This document shows, piece by piece, positions 53,309 to 62,397 of a stretch of DNA of 64,000 nt. Source of the DNA: Bdellovibrio bacteriovorus (GTDB lineage: Bacteria; Bdellovibrionota; Bdellovibrionia; Bdellovibrionales; Bdellovibrionaceae); the NCBI RefSeq assembly GCF_001592745.1, contig NZ_LUKD01000001.1, forward strand, positions 180,489 through 244,488. Reading direction: 5' to 3'. The notes under the pieces were generated by a model, which did not search any database, had not been told where the DNA came from, and was given only the letters and a program-made list of their open reading frames with translations. Numbering within the stretch: position 1 is the stretch's first letter; every line of letters starts with the position of its first letter. Both the position numbers and the translations under genes were made by a program.

Positions 53309-54769
53309 ATGAATGAACTGCTGAAACTTTCTGCTACCGAAATTGCCGCAAAAGTCGCTCGTCGTGAAGTGACTCCGTCTGAAGTTTTAGAAGCGCACAT
53401 TGCGCGCATCGAAGCGGTGAATCCGTCACTCAATGCCATGGTTGAAAAAGACTTTGAGCGCGCTCGCAAACTTGCCAAAGAGCAAGACGAACGCGTGGCT
53501 AAGGACAACACCAACCTTCCCGTCTTTTTCGGAGTGCCTTTCACCGTGAAAGAGATGTTTGCCTATAAAGGCATGAAGCGCACCGGCGGCAGCATTCATA
53601 AAAAAGAACTCATCCTTGATTGGGATGCAACCGTCGTTGAAAGAATGAAAAATGCAGGCGCGATCCCAATGGGTTCAACGAACGTTCCTGAACTGGGATT
53701 TTGGTTTGAAACTTTCAATCCAGTTTATGGTCGCACGAACAATCCTTACGATGTCACTCGCACTTGCGGCGGCAGCAGTGGTGGCGAAGGAGCTCTTTTA
53801 GGAGCTGGCGCATCCCCAATGGGACTTGGCAGTGATATCGGCGGCAGCATTCGTATGCCCGCTTTTTTCTGTGGAGTCTCTGGTCACAAACCTTCACGCA
53901 AGCTTGTTCCATTGACAGGACACTTCCCTTTTGAACGCGATGAGCTTTTAGGCCTGAGTGAAGAAAAATATCCTTACACATCCATGGGTCCAATGAGTCG
54001 TAAGGCTTCGGATCTTTACCCGATGTTAAAAGTGATGATGGGTGCCGATGGACGTGATCCTCACACGATGGAAAAGCCCGTCCTGGAAGAGCGAACTCAA
54101 GAATGGGCCGGAAGAAAAATTTTAATCTGCCCTGAGCCTATTTTCCATCGCACGCGTTCGACAGATTATGAACTTGCGCAAGTGGTTCGCAACTGCGGAA
54201 GGTTATTTTCTGAATTAGGAGCTGACGTTCAAGAACTCGATCCACGATTCTTCGTGCATGCGACAAGCCTTTGGTTTTCGGCATTGAAGAGTTCAAAGAA
54301 CCGCCATCTTTACGAAACACTGATGGGCCCTGAAAAAGATTTCTCTATCGGTAAAGAACTTCTGAAAGTAGCGTTGGGTCGTGGCGATTACACTTTCCCA
54401 AATCTGCTCGTTTCCTTAGGCGAAAAACTGAATATCGGAGGCGAAGACTTCGCCGAAGACATGCAAGCCTTAGCAAAAATGAAAGCCGACCTTGATGAGA
54501 TGTTAGGTGAAGAAGGACTTCTTCTTCTCCCTCCACACCCCAGAGTCGCACCAAAACACAGAGCACCTTTATGGTCGCCGTTTGATTTTATCTATACAGC
54601 GATCTTTGTTACCACTGGCCATCCGGCAACAGTAACACCGACAGGCCTCAACTCTGAAGGTCTTCCTCTGGGAATCCAAATTGTCGCAGGTCACATGAAA
54701 GATCATCTCACCCTTTCCTGCGCCGAATTCATCGAAACCACCTTCGGCGGCTGGCAACCCCCGAAATAG
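53309..54769 (+). CDS. Amidase signature-family hydrolase
   Basis: 486 residues. Catalytic triad visible: Lys in GVPFTVKEMF, cis-Ser in CGGSSGGEGALL and nucleophile Ser in GSDIGGSIRMPAFF. Similar to FAAH-like or GatA-like amidases, with no gatB/C nearby, so not the transamidosome. The substrate is unknown (amide or fatty-acid amide possible). ATG at 53309 lies right after the terminator, with no Shine-Dalgarno; translation from a leaderless or re-initiated transcript is possible, or a downstream start is used. Confidence 0.9.
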   Translation: MNELLKLSATEIAAKVARREVTPSEVLEAHIARIEAVNPSLNAMVEKDFERARKLAKEQDERVAKDNTNLPVFFGVPFTVKEMFAYKGMKRTGGSIHKKELILDWDATVVERMKNAGAIPMGSTNVPELGFWFETFNPVYGRTNNPYDVTRTCGGSSGGEGALLGAGASPMGLGSDIGGSIRMPAFFCGVSGHKPSRKLVPLTGHFPFERDELLGLSEEKYPYTSMGPMSRKASDLYPMLKVMMGADGRDPHTMEKPVLEERTQEWAGRKILICPEPIFHRTRSTDYELAQVVRNCGRLFSELGADVQELDPRFFVHATSLWFSALKSSKNRHLYETLMGPEKDFSIGKELLKVALGRGDYTFPNLLVSLGEKLNIGGEDFAEDMQALAKMKADLDEMLGEEGLLLLPPHPRVAPKHRAPLWSPFDFIYTAIFVTTGHPATVTPTGLNSEGLPLGIQIVAGHMKDHLTLSCAEFIETTFGGWQPPK

Positions 54770-54838
54770 TGCCTGCTTCTTTTTTGGGTCTACAGCGCAT
54801 CAATTGATGCAGCGTAGACCCAAAAAAGAAGCAGGCAC
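54769..54838. terminator. 70-bp near-perfect palindrome between convergent genes
   Basis: Left arm 54769-54793 and right arm 54814-54838 are perfect 25-bp complements (GTGCCTGCTTCTTTTTTGGG... ); the core GCATCAATTGATGC is also palindromic, with an AGC/AGC mismatch on either side. It fills the gap between the amidase stop codon and the oppC stop codon to the base. A/T tracts in both arms allow termination in both directions. Could also be an inserted repeat. Confidence 0.7.
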
Positions 54839-54839
54839 C

Positions 54840-55664
54840 TTAAAGACGGAACTTGGATTTTAGGGCGTCTAGGATGATGTGGAAACTCCAGACTGTTAAA
54901 AATAAAATCAATGATGGATACAGAATGAGGTGTGGGAAGCTTGAGAGGGTTTTCCAGCCTTCGCGTACAAGGATGCCCCAGCTTGTATAGGGTGGGTGAA
55001 TTCCTAAACCGATAAAGCTCATGAAACTTTCGTATAAGATGTTTGTGGGGATTTGCAGCGCTACTAGGATTAACAAAGTTCCTAACATGTTTGGAAGTAC
55101 GTGGCGCAAAAGAATATGGGTTCTTGTTCCGCCTAAGGCCATCGCGGCTTCAACGAAGGGTTTTCTTTTTATCTCTAGAACCATCCCGCGTGTGACACGG
55201 GCTAAGCTCATCCAGTGAGTGGCGGAAATACCCAAGCACAATGTCGCTAGCGACTTTAAAAAGATATCATCAAAAGGCAACAGCACTTGCAAACTCATGC
55301 ACAGAATCGAAACCAAGATGAAGCTGGGGATGGCCATCAAGATATCTAAAAAGCGCATCAGCACTCGATCAGTAACGCCTTCAAACCATCCGGCGATGGC
55401 ACCATAAATAAATCCGAAAATAAAGGATAATAAAGAACACAAGAGTCCTACTAAAAGAGAAATTCTTCCGCCTAAAAGAACGCGAGATAGAAGCTCGCGG
55501 CCCAGGGTGTCTGTGCCAAAAAGATGACTCTTCCCTGCTGGTAGTAAAATATTATCGACGTTTTGTTCTAAACCAGTGCCGAATCCCAGCCACGGATAAA
55601 AAATCGTCAGCACAGTGAGCACTGAAAGAAAACTCACCGCGAAAATCAGAAGAAGCTTTTTCAT
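54840..55664 (-). CDS. oppC: Peptide ABC transporter permease, OppC/DppC type
   Basis: 274 residues with six hydrophobic segments, the family N-terminus (HLFGTDTLGRELLSRVLLGGR) and the EAA loop (FVEAAMALGGTRTHILLRHVLPNMLG). Imports peptides together with an OppB partner, ATPases and a binding protein. Start overlaps oppB by 4 bases. The ATPase and binding protein genes are not in the window. Confidence 0.92.
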   Translation of the reverse strand: MKKLLLIFAVSFLSVLTVLTIFYPWLGFGTGLEQNVDNILLPAGKSHLFGTDTLGRELLSRVLLGGRISLLVGLLCSLLSFIFGFIYGAIAGWFEGVTDRVLMRFLDILMAIPSFILVSILCMSLQVLLPFDDIFLKSLATLCLGISATHWMSLARVTRGMVLEIKRKPFVEAAMALGGTRTHILLRHVLPNMLGTLLILVALQIPTNILYESFMSFIGLGIHPPYTSWGILVREGWKTLSSFPHLILYPSLILFLTVWSFHIILDALKSKFRL

Positions 55665-56593
55665 GCTTCCTCCCTTAATCGCGGATCGGCTATTTTAATC
55701 AGGACATCGATGAATGAATTTACTAAAACTAACAAAGCACCATAGAACAATGTCAGACCCACGATAAGCGTGTAGTCGCGGTCATTTAGCGCAGATATAA
55801 ACTCTGTTCCCAATCCGGGAACGGCAAAAAGAACTTCCACTAAGAAAGAACCTGAAAGAAGAGAAACGATCAAAGGACCGACGTAGCTTAAAAAAGGGAT
55901 CAAAGAGTTCTTAAGGACGTGGTGAAAAAGAATATTCCAAATCTTCACACCTTTAGCGCGCGCGGTTCGTACGTAATCTTGTTGTAAGTTTTCATTTAAA
56001 GAATTTTTCAAAAGACGAATTAGCACCGCTAACGGACGAAGACACAATGTCAAAAGCGGCAACACGTAGTGAGAAGGCCCCGTCAAAAAGGCCACAGGGA
56101 AAACATTCCAGTAAAATCCAAAGAAATAAATTAACAAAGGTCCCCAGAAAAGGCTGGGTAGAGAAAGAAACGCGATCACCGTTTGATCAATCAGATGTTC
56201 AACCCACGTGTCTTTGAAACGAACCGCGACCAACGAAATCACAAAGGCGCCGATTAAAATAAAAAGCAAAGCCAACGCGTTTAAGGTCAAAGTATTGGCA
56301 ACACCTTGAGAGATAATCTCGGTCACCGTGCGCTCAGGCCGAGTCATAGACACGCCCAAATCACCTTGAACTAAAGAAGTAAGATAAGAAGTCGCCTGCC
56401 CGACCCAAGATTGATCGACTTTCCAGTGCTCTTGAAGTTTTTCTTTTACGAGAGGATTGAGGGCCGTCTCTTCATCAAAGGGGCCGCCAGGAAGTGCCTT
56501 CAGCAAAAAAAACGTTAGCGCCGCTAGGACTGCTAGCGACGCTATAATTTCGAATATTTTTTTACCAACGTACCGAAAAACGTTTCCGCTCAA
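55661..56593 (-). CDS. oppB: Peptide ABC transporter permease, OppB/DppB type
   Basis: 310 residues, six hydrophobic segments, with the typical N-terminus of DppB/OppB and the EAA-like loop YVRTARAKGVKIWNILFHHVL. The ATG overlaps the stop of slt by 4 bases (ATGA) and its own stop overlaps oppC. Thus slt, oppB and oppC are translated as one unit. Confidence 0.93.
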   Translation of the reverse strand: MSGNVFRYVGKKIFEIIASLAVLAALTFFLLKALPGGPFDEETALNPLVKEKLQEHWKVDQSWVGQATSYLTSLVQGDLGVSMTRPERTVTEIISQGVANTLTLNALALLFILIGAFVISLVAVRFKDTWVEHLIDQTVIAFLSLPSLFWGPLLIYFFGFYWNVFPVAFLTGPSHYVLPLLTLCLRPLAVLIRLLKNSLNENLQQDYVRTARAKGVKIWNILFHHVLKNSLIPFLSYVGPLIVSLLSGSFLVEVLFAVPGLGTEFISALNDRDYTLIVGLTLFYGALLVLVNSFIDVLIKIADPRLREEA

Positions 56594-58959
56594 ATGTCAT
56601 CCCAATTTTCTTTTCCTGCAAGATCGGCCATGTGTTTTGCTGGCACTGAACCCGCCATGTAAGGGAAAAGATCTTTTTTGTTGCCGTACAAGTTAGAGTA
56701 AATATAAGCATTTGAAACCACGCGCTTCACATAGTTGCGAGTTTCTAAAAACGGAATGTGTTCGATGAATTCATCTGTTTCCAAATTCCCGAAGCTTGCC
56801 AGCCAGTTTTTCACACGGTGAGGACCCGCATTGTAACCTGCGGCCACAAGAGGAATCGCATTTTCAAATCGATCCATCAAACGTTTCAAGTAACGTGAAC
56901 CGACTTTCACGGAAGTTTCCGGTTGCAACAACAAAGGCGCCTTGAATTCTTTTTCACCCAAAAGAACAGCCACTTTATGACCAGTGAATGGCATGACTTG
57001 CATTAAGCCCAAAGCTCCCACGGGAGAAATCGCATCGCGACGGTAGTTTGTTTCCGCACGCATGATACCCCAAACAAGCTCTTCAGGTACTGTGAACTTC
57101 TTGGTGTACTTTTCAACATACTCACCGTAGGCGCGAGGATAAGCGAACTCCCAAAGATAGCGAATACCTTCAAGGCCGTGAGCCGCTCTTTGGCCGCTGA
57201 AGTTGATTTGCGCAATATAGGACGAGCGATTGAAGTGCCCCGCCGTATTGTACTCGCCCATTAAAGTGCGTAGATATTCACGGTTGGACGTTTTTCTTTC
57301 AATGTCATAAAGGTCCCAGCGAGCCCATTCGTACTCACCCAAGATCATCATGTCACGCGCGCGCTCAAAGCGCTTCATCAAAACTGGATTTGAGAATGTC
57401 GTCACCTTTTCGCCACCGACATCAGGAAGAGCCTCATCCGTCACGACTTCCACGGATTTAAGATCCGGGTTATCAACCGCATCTGCTTCTTCGTCTTCAC
57501 TCTTTTCATCATCAGCAGAATACTGAGTCAGAACCAATGTTTCTTCAGACTCTGTTTCATCCCCGCGATACTCTTCTTGATTGGTTGGCATCAAGAATTC
57601 ACCGGCAGAGAATCGAGAGATCACGCGCGGTTGTGTTGGCAGAGGTGAGGCCGCTAACTTCGGCGTTTTAATTTCAGCCATTTTCTTAAGACGGGCTTGC
57701 GCCGTGATCGAGTAATAGCCCATCAACGGATCGTTCGCCAAATCTTCCATCATGTTTTTCGCTTGATCGACTTTACCTTGGCGGAAAAGACTCATCGCCA
57801 TCCAGTATTCCAGACGATCTTGTGGCAATGATTTCCAGGCTCTTTTATTTCGGCGTTTCAATTCATTCAAACGAGAAAACGCTTTATAAGAACCTTGATA
57901 GTCGCCTTTTAGATATTGCAACCAGGCCAGGTGCCACTGAGCATCTTTATTCAGACCTGATTTCGGATACACTTTCATGAACTCTTGGAAGCGTCGAGCC
58001 GCTCCATCGTAGTCTTGAAACTGGTAGCTGAGGAACGCCGACTGATAAAGTGCCTGACGACCTGTTTTAGAACGAGGGCTTAATTTATAAGCTGAGTAAT
58101 ATGACCCTACCGCCAATTGAACTTCACCGGCTCTAGCTGCCGCCGAAGCAAAAAGAATTAAATAGTCGAAGTTTCTTTTATTCGCTTCATAGTACGGTTT
58201 TAAAATATCAACGGCCTTATTCACTTCCCCTTCTTGAAGGAAGAATTGAGCCTGAAGCTTGTCGGCAAGATACTTATCTGTCTTTGCCAACTTTTCTTTC
58301 ATGATATTGATTTCGCCTTGAGCCTTTTGATCAAGACCAGCCCATAACAGATAACGAACGCGCGTGCGGAAATCTTCCGTCGTCACATTACAGTCCGTAG
58401 GTTTTCCTTCAAATTCATTCTTGGAAAGATCTACGCTCCAATCCTGAACTTTGGGATACGCCGGATAGCGCTCGTAAAGTTTAACCAGCCACTTACACAT
58501 TTGACCATGACGAGTCAGACCTTTTTCGGCCACGGCCAAATTATAGATCACGTCCGGATAGTCTTCCGTGTTACGGGTTCTTTTTTCAAGTTTGACGAAA
58601 TAATTGCTCGCCAGCTTAAAATTTTTCTTCTCAAGTGCGACTTGTCCCAGAAGATTTGAAGCTTCGATGGACATTTTCACATTCGGCGAAAGATCGAGAA
58701 CTTTTTTAAGCTCCACTTCCGCTTGATCCAGTTTGCTGGATTTCATGAACGACTGCGCCAAATAAAAGCGCGCGTATTCTTCTAGAGTGGTTTTTTCTTT
58801 TAAAATAGCTTCAAAGCCAGTGATAGCTTCTTCGTATTTCGAAGAGCGGAACTGCTCCAGCGCCTTTTTAAAAGAGTCTAAATCGGATTTTGGGGTTTGT
58901 GCTCCGGCCATGGAGCCCACAAACAAAGAAACGGCTAAGCACGCATGTGCAATCTTCAT
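56590..58959 (-). CDS. slt: Soluble lytic murein transglycosylase with long TPR domain
   Basis: 789 residues from ATG at 58959 (signal peptide MKIAHACLAVSLFVGSMAGA; upstream ATG at 58983 ignored). Residues ~30-560 are TPR-like helical repeats (YARFYLAQSFMKSSKLDQAEV, KTGRQALYQSAFLSYQFQDYDGAA), a Slt70-type ring. Lytic domain ~620-760: IMRAETNYRRDAISPVGALGLMQVMP with catalytic Glu and AAGYNAGPHRVKNW. It cuts glycan strands to anhydromuropeptides. Operon with oppB-oppC suggests uptake of the released muropeptides, perhaps during prey wall digestion. Confidence 0.93.
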   Translation of the reverse strand: MKIAHACLAVSLFVGSMAGAQTPKSDLDSFKKALEQFRSSKYEEAITGFEAILKEKTTLEEYARFYLAQSFMKSSKLDQAEVELKKVLDLSPNVKMSIEASNLLGQVALEKKNFKLASNYFVKLEKRTRNTEDYPDVIYNLAVAEKGLTRHGQMCKWLVKLYERYPAYPKVQDWSVDLSKNEFEGKPTDCNVTTEDFRTRVRYLLWAGLDQKAQGEINIMKEKLAKTDKYLADKLQAQFFLQEGEVNKAVDILKPYYEANKRNFDYLILFASAAARAGEVQLAVGSYYSAYKLSPRSKTGRQALYQSAFLSYQFQDYDGAARRFQEFMKVYPKSGLNKDAQWHLAWLQYLKGDYQGSYKAFSRLNELKRRNKRAWKSLPQDRLEYWMAMSLFRQGKVDQAKNMMEDLANDPLMGYYSITAQARLKKMAEIKTPKLAASPLPTQPRVISRFSAGEFLMPTNQEEYRGDETESEETLVLTQYSADDEKSEDEEADAVDNPDLKSVEVVTDEALPDVGGEKVTTFSNPVLMKRFERARDMMILGEYEWARWDLYDIERKTSNREYLRTLMGEYNTAGHFNRSSYIAQINFSGQRAAHGLEGIRYLWEFAYPRAYGEYVEKYTKKFTVPEELVWGIMRAETNYRRDAISPVGALGLMQVMPFTGHKVAVLLGEKEFKAPLLLQPETSVKVGSRYLKRLMDRFENAIPLVAAGYNAGPHRVKNWLASFGNLETDEFIEHIPFLETRNYVKRVVSNAYIYSNLYGNKKDLFPYMAGSVPAKHMADLAGKENWDDI

Positions 58960-59005
58960 ATGTACAGTCCTTGTATCTCTCATCCAATAATGATACCGAA
59001 TAACT

Positions 59006-60397
59006 ATGGCAAAATCGAAGGCGAAAAGTATTTATACCTGTCAAAATTGTGGAGCCCAACGACCAAGGTGGGAAGGAAAATGCTCGGACTGCGGCGCGTG
59101 GAACTCCTACGTCGAAGAATTGCAGCTTCCAGAGGTGAAAACCAGAGGTTGGTCTACGGGAACCTCTGAAAAAGGCTCTCCGGCAGCGAAGCCGATTTCA
59201 CTAGACCAAAGCCTTGAAGAAGTGAAATTGGATCGTTTTGATACAGGGTATGAAGAGCTCAACCGCGTTTTGGGTGGCGGACTTGCGCGCGGAAGTTTTG
59301 TGCTGCTGGGCGGCTCTCCCGGCATCGGAAAGTCGACTTTGCTTTTACAAATGGCGGGCGGCCTTGCGAAGAACAAGCATAAGATTCTTTATATTTCCGG
59401 CGAGGAAAGTGTATCGCAAACCGGCTCGCGTGCTCATCGTTTAGGCATTCGCTCCCCACTGATCGAAATCGGTTGCGAGAGCAACCTTCATAGCATCATG
59501 GAACTTGCACGCCACAAAAAGCCCGATGTGCTTGTCGTCGACTCTATTCAAACAATGTATTTGCCGGATCTGCAAGCAGCGCCGGGATCAGTATCACAGG
59601 TCCGTGAGTGTGCGGGTCACCTGATGGGCCTTGCAAAGCAAGATAACATCACGGTGATCCTCATTGGTCACGTCACGAAAGATGGAAATATCGCAGGTCC
59701 TAAAGTGCTTGAGCATATGGTGGACTGTGTTCTTTCATTTGATGGAGATGCCTCTTACAACTTCCGTCTTTTGCGCGCCCTGAAAAATCGTTTTGGTGCA
59801 GCTCAAGAGCTGGGCGTTTTTCAAATGAATCAAAAAGGTTTGGAAGAAGTCTCGAACCCTTCAGAACTTTTCTTAGAAGAGCGTGGAAACCAACTTATTG
59901 GCTCGGCGGTCTTTGCTTCGATGGAAGGCACGCGTCCTTTACTGTGTGAAGTGCAAGCATTGACTTTATCAAGTCCCATGGCGATGCCTCGTCGCACGGC
60001 TTTGGGTATTGACGTGAACCGTCTGCATTTATTGACCGCCGTTTTAGATCGCCACTTGGATATTCGCTTAGGCCATAACGATATTTTCATCAATGTTGTT
60101 GGAGGGCTTAAACTGATTGAGCCTGCGGCTGACCTTGCTGTCGCGGCCGCCATTCTTTCAACCGAAGGGCGACGTGATCTAGATTCCAAAACTTGTTTCT
60201 TTGGCGAAATCGGATTGACCGGCGAAGTGCGCGGAGTTTCGTTCGTGGAAAATCGTATTAAAGAAGGCGATAAACTGGGATTCCAGCATTTCGTCATTCC
60301 TTATTCGAACAAACGCCACCTTGCGGACTTAAAACTATCCAAAGATAAGAAAATTTCTTTTATACGAAACGTGCAAGATTTGAGTAAACTGATCTAA
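59006..60397 (+). CDS. radA: DNA repair protein RadA
   Basis: 463 residues: N-terminal zinc finger CQNCGAQRPRWEGKCSDCGAW, RecA-like core with Walker A GGSPGIGKSTL, the KNRFG motif (LKNRFGAAQELGVF), and a C-terminal Lon-like domain (GGLKLIEPAADLAVAAAI). Promotes branch migration in recombination repair. Divergent from slt; followed after 15 bases by a cNMP-binding protein. Confidence 0.97.
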   Translation: MAKSKAKSIYTCQNCGAQRPRWEGKCSDCGAWNSYVEELQLPEVKTRGWSTGTSEKGSPAAKPISLDQSLEEVKLDRFDTGYEELNRVLGGGLARGSFVLLGGSPGIGKSTLLLQMAGGLAKNKHKILYISGEESVSQTGSRAHRLGIRSPLIEIGCESNLHSIMELARHKKPDVLVVDSIQTMYLPDLQAAPGSVSQVRECAGHLMGLAKQDNITVILIGHVTKDGNIAGPKVLEHMVDCVLSFDGDASYNFRLLRALKNRFGAAQELGVFQMNQKGLEEVSNPSELFLEERGNQLIGSAVFASMEGTRPLLCEVQALTLSSPMAMPRRTALGIDVNRLHLLTAVLDRHLDIRLGHNDIFINVVGGLKLIEPAADLAVAAAILSTEGRRDLDSKTCFFGEIGLTGEVRGVSFVENRIKEGDKLGFQHFVIPYSNKRHLADLKLSKDKKISFIRNVQDLSKLI

Positions 60398-60412
60398 AGA
60401 GGTTTAGCAACT

Positions 60413-60805
60413 ATGACAGACGCACTCAGCGCCATTCAAAAAGAAACCTATAAGCCCGGCGATTTCATCTTCTTTGAAGGTGACATCGAAAATCACTTCT
60501 ACATCGTGGAAACCGGAGTCGTGAATATTTTCACTAAAGATCAGATGGGAAAAAGAATTCCTATCGTCGATATTGTCGATGGCGAATCTTTCGGTGAATT
60601 CGCGCTGATTTCTAAAATGCCAAGAAGTGCTTCTGCTCAAGCCGTCACGGATGTGGTATTGGTAAAAGTTTCTGAAGACGGATTTAAACAGCTTTTAGAA
60701 GAGCTTCCCACTTGGGCGGAATGCATGCTCAAGTCCTTCGTGGATCGCTTGCAAAATATGACCGAAAAAGTACGCGAGCTCGAACAATTTAAAAAACACG
60801 AATAA
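60413..60805 (+). CDS. Standalone cyclic-nucleotide-binding domain protein
   Basis: 130 residues: a CRP-type beta barrel with the phosphate-binding cassette FGEFALISKMPRSASAQAV (Glu and Arg for cNMP present) and a C-terminal helix (LQNMTEKVRELEQF). No DNA-binding or output domain. Short gap after radA, so probably co-transcribed; link to repair unproven. A nucleotide-responsive regulator that acts on another protein is likely. Confidence 0.88.
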   Translation: MTDALSAIQKETYKPGDFIFFEGDIENHFYIVETGVVNIFTKDQMGKRIPIVDIVDGESFGEFALISKMPRSASAQAVTDVVLVKVSEDGFKQLLEELPTWAECMLKSFVDRLQNMTEKVRELEQFKKHE

Positions 60806-60810
60806 AAAAA

Positions 60811-60835
60811 GCCCCAAGAAAACTTGGGGCTTTTT
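60811..60835. terminator. Bidirectional terminator
   Basis: GCCCCAAG-AAAA-CTTGGGGC with A-run before and TTTTT after. Shared by the convergent genes at 60805 and 60857. Confidence 0.9.
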
Positions 60836-60856
60836 GCTTTTTATCCATGCAATAGC

Positions 60857-61594
60857 TTAGGGGTAACGAACTGCATAGATTTGTGGAGTTCCATTGCTAG
60901 AACTTACAGTCAAACGAACATCACCGTAGTTACCGTAAGATTCCAAACGAAGATCGATAGCTACGATTCTTTCGCCAGCTGTGATGTACTCAGAAGTGTA
61001 TGAGTTTCCAGGATACAACATCTGAGACGCCAAGTTACGGATCACCAACTGACGACCGCTTTGAGTATGAAGAATCGCTTCATGCACTAGAATAGAAGCA
61101 GATGAAGCATAAGCGCGAACATGATCTACGTAAGATGGATAGCTGAAGTTCACGCGCACCCATTCTCCCCCACTGCGACGAGTGATATCACTGAAGTACA
61201 CGCTGTTGTCATAAGATGACGGCGGCGTAGGGTACGTCGGATAGTTTGGATAGTTCGGGTATGTTGGATAATTTGGATGCGACGGATACGTAGGATGTCT
61301 TGGGTAATCCGGGTATCTTGGTGGAGGGTTTGGATCACGGCGAGGAGGATTATGCCCACGACGGTCGCGTTCTTCTCTTTCGCGGCGGTCGCGCTCTTCA
61401 CGGTCACGACGATCTCTTTCTTCGCGATCACGGCGGTCTCTTTCATAACGATCGTTATCACGGCGGTCATCGTGGCGATCATGTCCAGGACGAACGGGCC
61501 CATGATTATCACGGCCACCACGGTCTTGAGAGAAGGCCGCAGGTGCCTGCAAAAGAACCGCAGAAACTAAAAGACTTGTTAAAAGTGGTTTCAT
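60857..61594 (-). CDS. Exported protein with Arg/Asp-repeat and Tyr/Pro-repeat linkers
   Basis: 245 residues. Signal peptide (LQAPAAFS-Q), then an Arg/Asp/Glu repeat (RDREERDRRDREERDRRERE), then Tyr/Pro repeats (YPDYPRHPTYPSHPNYPTYP), and a C-terminal beta-sandwich-like domain of ~115 residues (YVDHVRAYASSASILVHEAIL, GERIVAIDLRLESYG). The repeats would be strongly charged and extended linkers. Bracketing base repeats read in all frames, so the neighbouring small frames are shadows. Function unknown. Confidence 0.75.
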   Translation of the reverse strand: MKPLLTSLLVSAVLLQAPAAFSQDRGGRDNHGPVRPGHDRHDDRRDNDRYERDRRDREERDRRDREERDRREREERDRRGHNPPRRDPNPPPRYPDYPRHPTYPSHPNYPTYPNYPNYPTYPTPPSSYDNSVYFSDITRRSGGEWVRVNFSYPSYVDHVRAYASSASILVHEAILHTQSGRQLVIRNLASQMLYPGNSYTSEYITAGERIVAIDLRLESYGNYGDVRLTVSSSNGTPQIYAVRYP

Positions 61595-61677
61595 AAAAAC
61601 TCCTTGTTAAATCAGACAAGGAGCCCTTATTCCAAGATCCGTGCCGGACAAGATGACACCAGCCGGATCACGAAGAG

Positions 61678-62397
61678 CTATTTTTTGGGGTACTTCAGGA
61701 AAATTTCGCGTTGCAAATCCATCATCAAGCTTAAAAGACGACTTTCGAGAAGATTATCAACGTGTAGAAATTGCAGACCGGCCATTTGCGTGGGCGGAGC
61801 GGCCCCAACCGGGTCTTTCTTTTGGGCAAAACGCACTTCCACTTCAAACTCGATCGCGCGGCGCACTCCCAGACGGAGATTGCCCTTTAAGACATCCCCG
61901 ATTTTAACTTCGGGGGCGGTAGCCGGAAGCTCAATCTTAATTCCGCCCGCACTGATATCTTTCACGCGACAATCTAAAAAGTAAGCTTTACCGCCAGCGT
62001 TGGTCAGAATAAAAACAGCATCGTACTTATCGGGCAAATCAATGCGCGCGTTGGCGCGGCGTTGAAGCTGAAATAAATCCGTATCAATTTTTAAAACAGC
62101 CCATCCCGCTTCAAAATACAATTCGGTCTGAAAAAAATAACGTTCACTTTTAAATGCAAAATTCACCACGCACTTTTGCGCGGTCGCAATGCCTTTTGAA
62201 TCCGCCGTGTGATGGCATAAAAGAGCTTCATCCTTTTCCGTCTGCACCGCGATCAAATGAAAAATATCTTCTTGAGAAGCACCCTTAACGGATACCTGCA
62301 TTTTGTCGTGAGCCACTTCGCGGAAAAGCATTTTCTTTTCCGAAAGTGCGACCTTCTTAAAGATCATTTGCGGGGCATTGGGATTGTTCGAATTCAT
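61678..62397 (-). CDS. PilZ-domain c-di-GMP receptor
   Basis: 239 residues. Residues ~125-235 hold PilZ: RRANARIDLP (RxxxR) and DISAGGIKI (DxSxxG), both complete, so c-di-GMP binding is expected. The N-terminal ~110 residues are a separate YcgR-N-like domain. Start codon shares its first base with the glpK stop (TAATG), so it is translated with glpK. Predatory bacteria use many PilZ proteins; what this one controls is unknown. Confidence 0.88.
   Translation of the reverse strand: MNSNNPNAPQMIFKKVALSEKKMLFREVAHDKMQVSVKGASQEDIFHLIAVQTEKDEALLCHHTADSKGIATAQKCVVNFAFKSERYFFQTELYFEAGWAVLKIDTDLFQLQRRANARIDLPDKYDAVFILTNAGGKAYFLDCRVKDISAGGIKIELPATAPEVKIGDVLKGNLRLGVRRAIEFEVEVRFAQKKDPVGAAPPTQMAGLQFLHVDNLLESRLLSLMMDLQREIFLKYPKK

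Noticed and set aside
61277-61596. Plus-strand frames opposite the repeat-rich exported protein
   Set aside because: Repetitive Arg/Asp codons leave the opposite strand open; no start context.
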